A DNA stretch of 15,268 nucleotides from CAZRGV01 sp964599655 (GCA_964599655.1 CAZRGV010000141.1:1-15268), one strand, 5' to 3'; shown: positions 8,009-15,001, counted from the first letter of the stretch. Numbers and translations: made by a program. Notes: generated by a model not told the origin, from the letters alone.

Positions 8009-8890
8009 TCAAGGTCCGCATGTCACGACTCGGACCCGTCCTAGGTCGAGGTTCTCCAGTTGTCTCGCGGCGTCCCTCGCCGCGTTCTGGTCGCGAGCCA
8101 GGCCGAAGTAGGCCGAGCCGCTTCCACTCATCAGGGACCCGTCGAGCAACGGGCCAAGGTGTTGTAGCGCGTCCCGGACCTCGATCAGGTCGGGAACCAG
8201 GCGTTCGGCGACGGGCTGAAGCCTGTTGAACAGACTCCGGCCGAGGGACGACGGATCTCCGCTGGCCATGGCGTCCAGAATCGGCCCGATCGGCCGGGAA
8301 CGATCCGGAACCGAGACATGACCATACACGGATGCAGTACGGACTCCCACCGCGGGACAGACCAGAACAAAGTGGTATCGATTCTTCAGGGGGACAGCGT
8401 CGACCCGTTCGCCTCGACCGCGACAGATTGCGGCCGGGCCCTGGAGAAAGAACGCCACGTCACTTCCGATCTCTCCGGCCAGGGCATGCAACGTCTCCCG
8501 TGGCGTGTTCAGGTTCCAGAGTCGATCGAGCGCGACCAGGGTCGCCGCCGCGTCGCTCGACCCGCCTCCCAGCCCAGCCTGCGAGGGAATCCGTTTCCGG
8601 AGCTCGATGTCGGCCCCGAAGGGAACCCCCCGTTCGGCTCGAAGCCGCTCGGCGGCCCGCACAACCAGATTCTCGGAACCGGTCGGCAGGCTTGGGTCGT
8701 CGGTGAGAAGACGGATTTCCCCCGACGGGTTATCGACAAATGTTAGCGTGTCGTACAGGTCGATCGCCACCATGAGCGACTCGATCTCGTGGTAGCCGTC
8801 GGCCCGCTTGTTCAAGACCTCCAAGAACAGGTTGAGCTTGGCAGGCGCTTGCGCCTCGACCGCGTGCGGAGTCAGCGTTCGAACGATCAT
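8009..8890 (-). CDS. ispE: 4-diphosphocytidyl-2-C-methyl-D-erythritol kinase
   Basis: IspE phosphorylates CDP-methylerythritol at the 2-hydroxyl, the fourth step of the MEP isoprenoid pathway, in the cytoplasm. From the ATG at 8890 the protein is 293 residues, the usual length. It has the GHMP-kinase motifs: APAKLNLFLEVL (15-26, K18), the ATP loop PSQAGLGGGSSDAAA (102-116), GSDVAFF with catalytic D144, and the C-terminal LMSGSGSAYFGL (253-264). The frame stays open for 59 codons upstream to a TTG at 9067, but those residues resemble no IspE and were left out. The ATG has no clear Shine-Dalgarno. It overlaps the stop of a short upstream frame (ATGA), so initiation may depend on coupling. spoVG follows after 33 bases. 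Confidence 0.95.
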   Translation of the reverse strand: MIVRTLTPHAVEAQAPAKLNLFLEVLNKRADGYHEIESLMVAIDLYDTLTFVDNPSGEIRLLTDDPSLPTGSENLVVRAAERLRAERGVPFGADIELRKRIPSQAGLGGGSSDAAATLVALDRLWNLNTPRETLHALAGEIGSDVAFFLQGPAAICRGRGERVDAVPLKNRYHFVLVCPAVGVRTASVYGHVSVPDRSRPIGPILDAMASGDPSSLGRSLFNRLQPVAERLVPDLIEVRDALQHLGPLLDGSLMSGSGSAYFGLARDQNAARDAARQLENLDLGRVRVVTCGP

Positions 8891-8976
8891 GGGACCGATG
8901 CCCGAACGTTGATCGTTCCGGACGCCGCCACGCCACGGACCCGGGTGAGCGACCGCTGACGATTCATGACAACCAT
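8887..8976 (-). CDS. Possible short leader ORF coupled to ispE
   Basis: A 29-codon minus-strand frame (MVVMNRQRSLTRVRGVAA..., or 26 residues from the ATG at 8967) ends in TGA overlapping the ispE ATG as ATGA. AGGA lies a short way before the second ATG. Hand-counted third positions are about 70% G/C, between the neighbouring genes and non-coding DNA. The peptide is basic and matches nothing I recognise. It could be a leader whose translation delivers ribosomes to ispE, which has no visible ribosome-binding site. It could also be chance. Confidence 0.3.
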   Translation of the reverse strand: MVVMNRQRSLTRVRGVAASGTINVRASVP

Positions 8977-9038
8977 CCTGAGGAACCACGGTCGAACCGT
9001 TGCGAGGACACTGGCTTCGTTGCCTCGTACCGGCGGTC

Positions 9039-9067
9039 GTTCTATCCCCTTCGCAGATTCGTCGCAA
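9039..9067 (-). promoter_or_regulatory. Weak candidate promoter for ispE-spoVG
   Basis: TTGCGA (9067-9062) and TAGAAC (9044-9039) are spaced by 17 bases on the minus strand, each matching the sigma-70 consensus at 4 of 6 positions. They lie in the 329-base gap between ispE and the TPR-like gene, close to an AT-rich patch (about 9070-9100). A start here would give a leader of about 140 bases, which would contain the short ORF at 8887-8976. Nothing else was identified in this gap. Confidence 0.25.
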
Positions 9068-9219
9068 TACGGAAAAATGACAAAATCGAAAAACCTTGCG
9101 GCCTTGCGACGAGCCCTTGAGAAAGAATTACAATCGCCTCGCGCAGGGTCCCTTGAGGACTTCCCCGCGACCCGCCGGCGAGGTGCCGCGTCTCGTCTCA
9201 TGGTGACCAAGGGTTTCCA

Positions 9220-9774
9220 TTACGACGGACCTCGAAACCGGTCGCGAAGGCGGCGGATCTCGGCGACCAGTTCCGCCTGTCCGAGACGTTCCCCACAGGC
9301 GATCAATCCGTCCAGGGCCTCGAAAAAGGGCCGGTTGGCGGGTCTCTCCGCGGGAAGGCGCCCCTGGAAGCCGGGCCCGATGGCCCGTTGCACCAGCTCG
9401 ACCGCGTATCCGAAATGCCCTCGGGCGAGTGTCGCGTCCTGAAACGACTCCAGCGCGATGCGGCCCAGGGCCACATGAATCCAGAGGTTGTCGGGACAGC
9501 CTTCCAGGGCGTATCGCAGCGCGTCCCTGGCCTCCTCGGGCTCCCCGGCCTTCCAGATCTCGAGCCCTTCCTCGTAGTCCGGGCGCCGCTCCTCAACGCA
9601 AGAAGGGTGAACCAGCTCGTACAGATCACCCTCGATCGGCCTGACCGACAACGACCCCGCGCGACGAGGAGGCGTCCCTGCCCGCCCTCTGGAAGGGCGA
9701 CCGGCTCCAGCCCCCCGCGTCCTCCACCGTCGCCTCGGTCCTCGGTGGCCACCGTGATCGGGCTTGGACCTCAC
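9220..9774 (-). CDS. Small tetratricopeptide-like protein of unknown function
   Basis: I do not recognise a named family for this 184-residue protein. Residues 1-40 are rich in Arg, Gly and Pro and probably disordered. Residues 65-170 look like helical hairpins of TPR type: YEEGLEIWKAGEPEEARDAL and RYALEGCPDNLWIHVALGRIAL resemble the W-LG-Y-A-P pattern of two repeats, and a third pair follows at ATLARGHFGYAVEL. It has no signal peptide or membrane segment, so it is probably a cytoplasmic protein-protein interaction module. The GTG start at 9774 is supported by a perfect AGGAGG 7 bases upstream. It is transcribed divergently from archease, with a good promoter between them. High third-position G/C and the clear ribosome-binding site argue that it is real. 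Confidence 0.75.
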   Translation of the reverse strand: MRSKPDHGGHRGPRRRWRTRGAGAGRPSRGRAGTPPRRAGSLSVRPIEGDLYELVHPSCVEERRPDYEEGLEIWKAGEPEEARDALRYALEGCPDNLWIHVALGRIALESFQDATLARGHFGYAVELVQRAIGPGFQGRLPAERPANRPFFEALDGLIACGERLGQAELVAEIRRLRDRFRGPS

Positions 9775-9781
9775 GCTTGCG

Positions 9782-9787
9782 CCTCCT
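9782..9787 (-). promoter_or_regulatory. Shine-Dalgarno of the TPR-like gene
   Basis: AGGAGG on the minus strand, 7 bases before the GTG at 9774. It decides the start of a gene whose Arg-rich N-terminus would otherwise be doubtful. Confidence 0.75.
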
Positions 9788-9816
9788 GATCGATCAAAAG
9801 AGTCTGAACATTGTTA

Positions 9817-9844
9817 ATTCTATAATAGAGAAAGATGAAGTCAA
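9817..9844 (-). promoter_or_regulatory. Sigma-70-like promoter of the TPR-like gene
   Basis: TTGACT (9844-9839) and TAGAAT (9822-9817), 16 bases apart on the minus strand, each match consensus at 5 of 6 positions. The predicted transcript would start near 9810, about 25 bases before the AGGAGG. The same AT-rich patch contains a perfect TATAAT on the plus strand (9821-9826), facing archease, but without a recognisable -35. Confidence 0.5.
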
Positions 9845-9959
9845 CATTGCACTCATCTCAGATCAGAGTGGCGCCCAGGGCACGGACTTGATTGACCGCG
9901 CGTTCCCGGACAAGATGAGGCGGATGCTTGGAACTCGCCACGGCGGTTCGAACCGCGAC

Positions 9960-9965
9960 GGGGAG
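9960..9965 (+). promoter_or_regulatory. Shine-Dalgarno of the archease gene
   Basis: GGGGAG, 6 bases before the ATG at 9972. It supports this start over the in-frame ATGs further upstream. Confidence 0.6.
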
Positions 9966-9971
9966 ACGCGC

Positions 9972-10394
9972 ATGGGGTCAATCGAGTACTTCGAGCATAC
10001 GGCCGACGTGGGCATCAGGGCAACGGCCGAGACGTTGGAGGAACTCTTCCAGACGGCGGCGGAGGCCCTCTTCGGGTTTATCGTGGTGAATCGGGACGAG
10101 GTGCGTTGTTCGGAATCGGAAACCGTCGAACTCGACGCCGAATCGACGGCCGACCTGCTCGTGGCCTGGCTCAACGAGCTGATCTTCCGTTGCGAAACCC
10201 AACACAAACTGTATTCCCGCTTCGAGATTCGGCTCTCCGACAACGGCCGCCGGCTTCAGGCGACGATCGCCGGCGAGCCGATCGATCGGGATCGCCACAT
10301 CCTCGACCACGAAGTCAAGGCCGTGACCCACCACGGACTCGTGCTTCACCGCTTGAACACGGCATGGGTCGCGGAATTTATATTGGATATTTGA
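9972..10394 (+). CDS. Archease
   Basis: Archease is a small metal-binding protein that helps the RNA ligase RtcB form its guanylylated intermediate and turn over. From ATG 9972 the product is 140 residues, the normal length. It shows the family N-terminus YFEHTADVG (6-14, H9 and D12 being likely metal ligands), ETLEELFQTAAEALFGF (20-36), ADLLVAWLNELIF (60-72), EVKAVTHHGL (114-123) and the terminal LDI with D139. The frame extends 65 codons further upstream through AT-rich promoter DNA, which was excluded. It is the only recognised plus-strand gene, divergent from the TPR-like gene and convergent with the PfkB kinase, whose stop is 29 bases away. No rtcB is in the window, although the two are often adjacent in other bacteria. 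Confidence 0.93.
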   Translation: MGSIEYFEHTADVGIRATAETLEELFQTAAEALFGFIVVNRDEVRCSESETVELDAESTADLLVAWLNELIFRCETQHKLYSRFEIRLSDNGRRLQATIAGEPIDRDRHILDHEVKAVTHHGLVLHRLNTAWVAEFILDI

Positions 10395-10423
10395 ATATCT
10401 GGGAATATTGATTCACTTCGGGA

Positions 10424-11395
10424 TCATCCGAGTCGTTCGAGGGGCAGTCGGTGCTTTTTGAGGAACTCCTCGGCCTCGGACCGGGTGAACACACCCGCGG
10501 TGGTCCCGACGGCCCGGACGCAACTGGCGCCGATCGCGCTGGCAAGCGTCAGGCAGCCGATTTCGTCGCGACCGTCGAGAAGGCCCGCGATGTAGCCGGC
10601 GTCGAACGCGTCGCCGCCTCCGGAGCCATCGACAAAGGTCACGGGGAAGGTTCCCAGGCGAGCCCGAAGATCGTCGGAGATGGCCACGGCGCCGCGCTCG
10701 CCCAGCGTGATGACGACGCGCCGGGCACCCATCTGCCGGAAGCGCTCGGCCTGGCGAACCGGATCGGTTTCGCCCAGAATGAGCGTTGCCTCGTCCACGT
10801 TGGGTAAGAACACGTCGGTTTCGGGCAGGACGGGTTCCAGGTGTCGGAGGTAGTCTCCTGGTCCGGGCGTGGCGACGTCGAGCACGGTGATGGTGCCCCG
10901 GCGACGGGCCTGGGCGAAGCGCTCGGCCAGGGCCTCGGCCTCGAGGCCGGGGAGGATCAGGTAGCCGCCCACGTAGAGGACGCGAGGGGGTGGGTTGATG
11001 GCTGCGTCCAGATCGAACGCCGAGAGGCCACGGTTGGCTCCGAAGGAGTGGATGAAGCGACGGTCTTGCCCCTTCACGTTGACGATCAGGGTCTGGCTGG
11101 TGGACCGCGCCGGGTCGATGGTCAGGGTGCGAACATCCACGCCGTGCGCCTGGAGGGTCTCGGCCACGAACCGGCCGAAAATATCGTTGCCGACCCGGCC
11201 GCAAACCGCCGCGCGGATCCCGAGCTTCGAGAGATCGACGGCCGCGTTCGAGGCGCAGCCGCCGATGTTGAGAATCAGCTCGTCGGCCGCCACGAGTTCG
11301 CCCGCCGCCGGCAAGTGATCGATGGGCGTGCAAAGGTGGTCGGCCACGACAACCCCCGCGCAGACCACGGGAATCTCGGGCGGAGAGTCAGACAC
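10424..11395 (-). CDS. PfkB-family carbohydrate kinase
   Basis: This 323-residue protein is a ribokinase/PfkB-superfamily sugar kinase using ATP. It shows the N-terminal glycine-rich substrate motif NIGGCASNAAVDLSKLG (43-59), VGNDIFG (68-74), the NxxE motif at N199-E202 in PNVDEATLILG, and the family signature VDGSGGGDAFDAGYIAG (255-271) with catalytic D262. The usual D-T-x-G-A-G-D-x-F is here D-G-S-G-G-G-D-A-F. The substrate cannot be told from sequence: fructose, ribose, adenosine or a deoxyketogluconate-like sugar are all possible, and the neighbours give no clue. The start is GTG with GAGG about 8 bases upstream. A promoter-like pair lies about 75 bases upstream, so it can be transcribed separately from ftsH. 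Confidence 0.9.
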   Translation of the reverse strand: MSDSPPEIPVVCAGVVVADHLCTPIDHLPAAGELVAADELILNIGGCASNAAVDLSKLGIRAAVCGRVGNDIFGRFVAETLQAHGVDVRTLTIDPARSTSQTLIVNVKGQDRRFIHSFGANRGLSAFDLDAAINPPPRVLYVGGYLILPGLEAEALAERFAQARRRGTITVLDVATPGPGDYLRHLEPVLPETDVFLPNVDEATLILGETDPVRQAERFRQMGARRVVITLGERGAVAISDDLRARLGTFPVTFVDGSGGGDAFDAGYIAGLLDGRDEIGCLTLASAIGASCVRAVGTTAGVFTRSEAEEFLKKHRLPLERLG

Positions 11396-11472
11396 GGCAG
11401 GACCTCGGGGAGAGTCGCGGCTCCGAGGGAACGCGGATGGGGTGAGACGTCGTCATCGGGGATCGAGCCAGG

Positions 11473-11501
11473 ATTAGACTCGGAAACCAATCCAGGTTCA
11501 A
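11473..11501 (-). promoter_or_regulatory. Sigma-70-like promoter of the PfkB kinase gene
   Basis: TTGAAC (11501-11496) and TCTAAT (11478-11473) are exactly 17 bases apart on the minus strand, matching consensus at 4 and 5 of 6 positions. They lie in the 118-base gap between ftsH and the kinase and would give a leader of about 70 bases. Confidence 0.45.
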
Positions 11502-11513
11502 GGGTCAACCGGA

Positions 11514-13537
11514 TCAGGTCGATTGGGTGTCGGGCTGGTTGAGCGAGGCGATGACCTCGTCACTCGGGGCTTCGGTCTCGGCCCCAACCCGCTTGCCAAT
11601 CAATTCCTCAAGTTCGTTGACGCTAAGGACTTCCTTCTCGATCAACGCTTCGGTCACTCGCTCCAGGTCGTCGCGATGCTCCTCGAGCAGCCGGTAGGCG
11701 CGGTCGTCCGCCTCCCGGAGAAGCCGAGAGACCTCCTCGTCGATGATCTGGGCGGTATGCTCCGAGTGGTCGCGCGGTTCGGACATCTCACGACCCAGAA
11801 ACGGATGCTCATCTCCTCCTTTGAACGAGACCGGTCCAACGCGTTCGCTCATGCCCCACTGGGTGACCATGCGGCGGGCCAGTCGCGTCGCTTGCTCCAG
11901 GTCCTGCGCTGCGCCGGTGGTCAGGTCGTTGTACACGAGGCGTTCGGCGGCTCGGCCACCCATGAGGACGGCGAGCTTTGCCAGGACCTGGCTCTCGCTG
12001 TACCCCAGGCGATCTTCCTCGGGGATGAACTGGGTGACGCCGAGCGATCGTCCACGGGGGATGATGGTGACCTTGTGAACGGGATCGGTGTTCGGAGTCA
12101 ACCAGCCGACCAGAGCGTGGCCGACTTCGTGATACGCGGTGGCTCGCTTGTCGCGTTCGGTGATGAATTCCTCGCGCTTGGCTCCCATGAGGATCTTGTC
12201 ACNNNNNNNNNNNNNNNNNNNNNNNNNNNGTCGTCGGCCGAGACCTTATCTTTATCTTCGCGGGTTGCCAGGAGCGCGGCTTCATTGACGAGGTTGGCCA
12301 GGTCGGCCCCGCTCATACCGACGGTTCCTCGAGCGATCGATTCCAGGTCGACATCCTTCGCCAGTGGGACCTTGCGAGCGTGGACCTTGAGAATTTCGAG
12401 CCGGCCTTTTTTGGTGGGCAGGTCGACGGTTACGTGCCGGTCGAAGCGGCCGGGGCGGAGCAAGGCGGGGTCGAGCACGTCGGGGCGGTTGGTGGCCGCC
12501 AGCACGATCACGGTTTCGGTGGGCGTGAAGCCGTCCATCTCGGTCAGGATTTGGTTGAGCGTCTGCTCGCGCTCGTCATGGCCGCCACCCAAGCCAGCGC
12601 CACGAACCCGACCGACGGCGTCGATCTCGTCGATGAACAGGATGCAGGGGCTGTTTTCCTTGGCCGTTTTGAACATGTCGCGAACCCGGCTCGCGCCCAC
12701 ACCCACGAACATCTGGATAAATTCTGAGCCCGAGATCGAGTAGAAGGGGACTCCGGCCTCTCCGGCCACGGCCCTGGCCAGGAGGGTCTTGCCGGTTCCG
12801 GGAGGTCCGTTGAGCAGAACGCCCTTGGGAATCCGGCCGCCGAGCTTCTGGAACTTCTCGGGGTTCTTGAGAAACTCGACGATTTCTTGAAGTTCGGCCT
12901 TGGCGTTCTCGAGCCCGGCGACCTCTTCGAACGTGGTGCGCTGCTTGGACTTATCGTGCCTCTTGGCCGGGCTTTTCACGAAGCTGCCCAGAATGCCGCC
13001 GTCGAACTGGTCGCGGGCCCGCCGCATCATGAAGTAGATCAGGCCGAGGAAGAGGATCGTCGGGAGCAGGAACGTGAACCAGATCAGGCTGTTGGCCCCT
13101 TGAGGGGGGCTGGCCTCGATGCGGACGGGCTGTCGGGTCGAACCCTTCGTCCGGTAGCTTTCCAGGATGTCGATGACCGGCTGGATCTGGTGCTCGGACG
13201 GGAAGTAGGTCGCGAACTTGTCGACCTTGACGCTCTTCGCCGGAGACGGCGGGCTATAAACCGCCTTGTCGGCGTTCCGGGTTTCTCCCTGAATCTGGAT
13301 GCCCTGGATCAGGACGCTCTTGATGTTGTCCGAGTCGACCTGTTCGAGGAACCAGTTGTACGGAACGTCGGTCTCGAGCTTGGGCTGGTTGAGGTAGATG
13401 ATGAAACCGACGACCAGGATCAGGACGAACCAGAGCCAGGGAGGGGTCGGCGCGCTGGTACTCCCGTTGGACTTGCGTCCACCGCTGGACCGTCGGGGGG
13501 AATCTTGGGGAGGTCGACTCTCCATTGGCTTTGGCAT
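11514..13537 (-). CDS. ftsH: ATP-dependent zinc metalloprotease FtsH (sequence interrupted by N)
   Basis: FtsH is a membrane-anchored hexameric AAA+ protease that unfolds and degrades membrane and soluble proteins. The first 436 residues are readable: a Pro/Ser/Arg-rich cytoplasmic leader (1-32), TM1 (about 34-49), the periplasmic domain (about 50-150), TM2 (about 151-171) and the AAA+ module with Walker A GPPGTGKT (244-251), pore motif FVGVG (277-281), Walker B ILFIDEID (299-306) and arginine-finger region RPGRFDR (361-367). After the N run the protease domain continues with ILMGAKREEF, the zinc site HEVGH and TTGAAQDLEQAT with the third metal ligand. The two halves are not in frame across the 27 N. 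The missing DNA corresponds to a family-conserved stretch, so this is one gene with an assembly gap, not two genes. A TAG three codons upstream limits the start to ATG 13537 or the Met four codons on. Confidence 0.95.
12203..12229. other. Assembly gap (27 N) inside ftsH
   Basis: Positions 12203-12229 are N. On the minus strand the codon before the gap ends exactly at its edge (...VSADD). After the gap the frame needs one extra base before GT-GAC-AAG (R-D-K-I-L-M-G). So the missing length must be 1 modulo 3, and 27 cannot be right. The usual FtsH sequence between these points (F-E-x-A-R) implies about 13 missing bases. Confidence 0.9.
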
Positions 13538-13611
13538 CTCTATCTAGAGTGGCGTGTGGCGTTCTGCGGTTCGCGTGGCGCCCTCGGCCGATCCGGCGAC
13601 CTTCGCAATTT

Positions 13612-13640
13612 ATTGTAGACGAAAAACGCGCGAAAGTTCA
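13612..13640 (-). promoter_or_regulatory. Weak candidate promoter of ftsH
   Basis: TACAAT (13617-13612) matches the -10 consensus at 5 of 6 positions, in the most AT-rich stretch of the 296-base gap between trxB and ftsH. The -35 at 17 bases, TGAACT (13640-13635), is poor. The leader would be about 65 bases. No convincing trxB terminator was found in the same gap. Confidence 0.3.
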
Positions 13641-13833
13641 GGCCAAACCCCAAGCTCGAGGGTTCCGTCTCTCCTGAACATCCATGAAATCGTGAACCAA
13701 TGGCGCGGCCTGGGCTTTCCGACGAAACGCGTTGGAACATCTTGGGATACAACAGGTCGAAAACGAGGTCGCGAAACCGCGCGACGGCGGTACGGCGTCC
13801 TGTTGGTGGTCACGACCGTGGCGATCGTGGGTC

Positions 13834-14865
13834 TTAATGCGATCCTCCCTGCGACTCGAGCCATTTTTCGCAGTCCATCGCGGCCGAGCAGCCGGAGCCG
13901 GCGGCGGTGATGGCCTGGCGGTAGTGCGTATCGACCACGTCGCCGCAGGCGAAAACGCCCTCGACGGTCGTGGCGGTGCCGTAGTTGGGGAAGGCGTCGA
14001 GGCTCAGACCTTCGGGGGCGTCATGATTCTCCCAGGCCATGGCGGTCCGGTTGAGCATGTAGCCGGCGTTCGTCAGCGCGACCTGACCCTCGAAAAGCTT
14101 GGTGTTGGGCACGTGGCCGATGGCGAGGAACAGGCCGTCGATCTTGAGCGTTCGGCGCTTGCCGGTCTTGAGGTTCTTCAGTTTCACGCCGGTCAATCGC
14201 TTCTGGGGTTCGGTTTCGCCGAGCACTTCGTCCACGACGCTGTTCCAGGCGTACTCGATCTTGGGGTTGGCGAAGAGCCGATCTTGCATGATCTTCGAGG
14301 CCCGAAGCTCCTCGCGGCGATGGATCAAGGTGACCTTGCTGGCGAACCGGGTCAGGAAGGTCGCTTCCTCGACCGCTGAGTCGCCGCCGCCGCCGACGGC
14401 GTTCTCCTTGTCTCGGTAAAAGTGGCCGTCGCAGGTGGCGCAGGTGCTGACCCCTTCGCCCCGGAACGGACCTTCGTTGCCGAGCCAGCGCGCCGAGGCC
14501 CCGGTGGCGATGATCAGCGCGGCCGACGTGTACTCGCGGATCGTGCCGCTGTTGGGATCACCGCTGGGGTCGTCGGTCGTCTTCACGCGGAACGGCCGTT
14601 GCGAGAGATCGGCCTCGACGACGGTTTCCCATCGCGTGTCGGCTCCGAAGCGCTGGGCTTGTTTCCGCATCAGGTCCATCAATTCCGGACCCATGACACC
14701 CTCCGGGAACCCGGGGAAGTTGTCGACGGCGGTCGTGAGCGTGAGCTGACCGCCCGGCTCCTTCCCTTCGAACACCAGAGGCGACAGGTTGGCGCGGGCC
14801 GCGTACAGGGCCGCGGTCAACCCGGCCGATCCCGATCCGATGACGATGACGGCGGAATGAGACAT
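13834..14865 (-). CDS. trxB: Thioredoxin reductase (NADPH, FAD-dependent)
   Basis: TrxB passes electrons from NADPH through FAD and a redox-active disulfide to thioredoxin in the cytoplasm. From the ATG at 14865 the protein is 343 residues, against about 320 usually. It has the FAD motif GSGSAG (10-15), GGQLTLTTAVDNFPGFPEG (38-56), the redox site CATC (142-145) followed by DGHFYRDKE, the NADPH motif GGGDSA (about 159-164) and the second FAD motif GVFACGDVVDTHYRQAITAAGSG (303 on). The extra length is an insertion of about 20 residues before that motif (around AWENHDAPEGLSLDAF). The NADPH loop reads AVGGGGDS where AV(V/I)GGGDS is usual, a small oddity. The frame continues 18 codons upstream, but conservation begins at SAVIVIGSG. 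An adjoining ATG at 14868 is an equal start candidate. Confidence 0.95.
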   Translation of the reverse strand: MSHSAVIVIGSGSAGLTAALYAARANLSPLVFEGKEPGGQLTLTTAVDNFPGFPEGVMGPELMDLMRKQAQRFGADTRWETVVEADLSQRPFRVKTTDDPSGDPNSGTIREYTSAALIIATGASARWLGNEGPFRGEGVSTCATCDGHFYRDKENAVGGGGDSAVEEATFLTRFASKVTLIHRREELRASKIMQDRLFANPKIEYAWNSVVDEVLGETEPQKRLTGVKLKNLKTGKRRTLKIDGLFLAIGHVPNTKLFEGQVALTNAGYMLNRTAMAWENHDAPEGLSLDAFPNYGTATTVEGVFACGDVVDTHYRQAITAAGSGCSAAMDCEKWLESQGGSH

Positions 14866-14868
14866 CAT

Positions 14869-14874
14869 CCCCTC
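14869..14874 (-). promoter_or_regulatory. Shine-Dalgarno near the trxB start
   Basis: GAGGGG directly precedes the tandem ATG-ATG. The spacing is 0 bases to the first ATG and 3 to the second, which favours ATG 14865. It is close for a normal ribosome-binding site, so the choice is not settled. Confidence 0.45.
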
Positions 14875-14927
14875 GCAAGAGCCAGTCGTTTCCAGGCGGC
14901 GGACCCTCCCGCCGGACAAGTTGTCTC

Positions 14928-14957
14928 ATTATTCCTTCGATTTGTCGAAAAAGCCAA
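14928..14957 (-). promoter_or_regulatory. Predicted trxB promoter with an inverted repeat in the spacer
   Basis: TTGGCT (14957-14952) and AATAAT (14933-14928) are 18 bases apart on the minus strand, matching consensus at 4 and 5 of 6 positions. The leader to trxB would be about 55 bases. Within the spacer lies TTCGA-N4-TCGAA (14936-14949), a 5-bp inverted repeat placed where a repressor or activator could bind. The operator role is inference. Confidence 0.4.
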
Positions 14958-15001
14958 GGGGCGCCACACCGAACGGGTCGTGGTCCCTCGATCTCGACCC
15001 G

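Noticed and set aside
8891..9067. 59-codon N-terminal extension of ispE from a TTG
   Set aside because: The residues resemble no IspE, the start would be TTG at 9067 and the conserved protein begins just after the ATG at 8890; from there the length is normal.
9777..9971. 65-codon N-terminal extension of archease
   Set aside because: It is AT-rich promoter DNA with low third-position G/C. The archease family starts at the ATG at 9972, which has its own Shine-Dalgarno.
10380..10415. AT-rich repeats (ATATT, AATAT) between convergent archease and kinase genes, considered as a bidirectional terminator
   Set aside because: The arms are only 5 bp and AT-only, with no GC stem or T-run; too weak to call.
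10413..11333. 306-residue Arg/Gly/Pro-rich frame on the same strand as the PfkB kinase
   Set aside because: It is an out-of-frame reading of the kinase gene, typical of GC-rich DNA, with extreme composition and no motifs.
11523..12743. Long plus-strand frame across the N run
   Set aside because: It is antisense to ftsH, exists only because N does not create stops, and has no recognisable domain.
13805..13833. Imperfect inverted repeat (CACGA...TCGTG) after trxB, considered as a terminator
   Set aside because: It has a 5-bp arm with a 9-base loop and no T-run; expected by chance in this composition.
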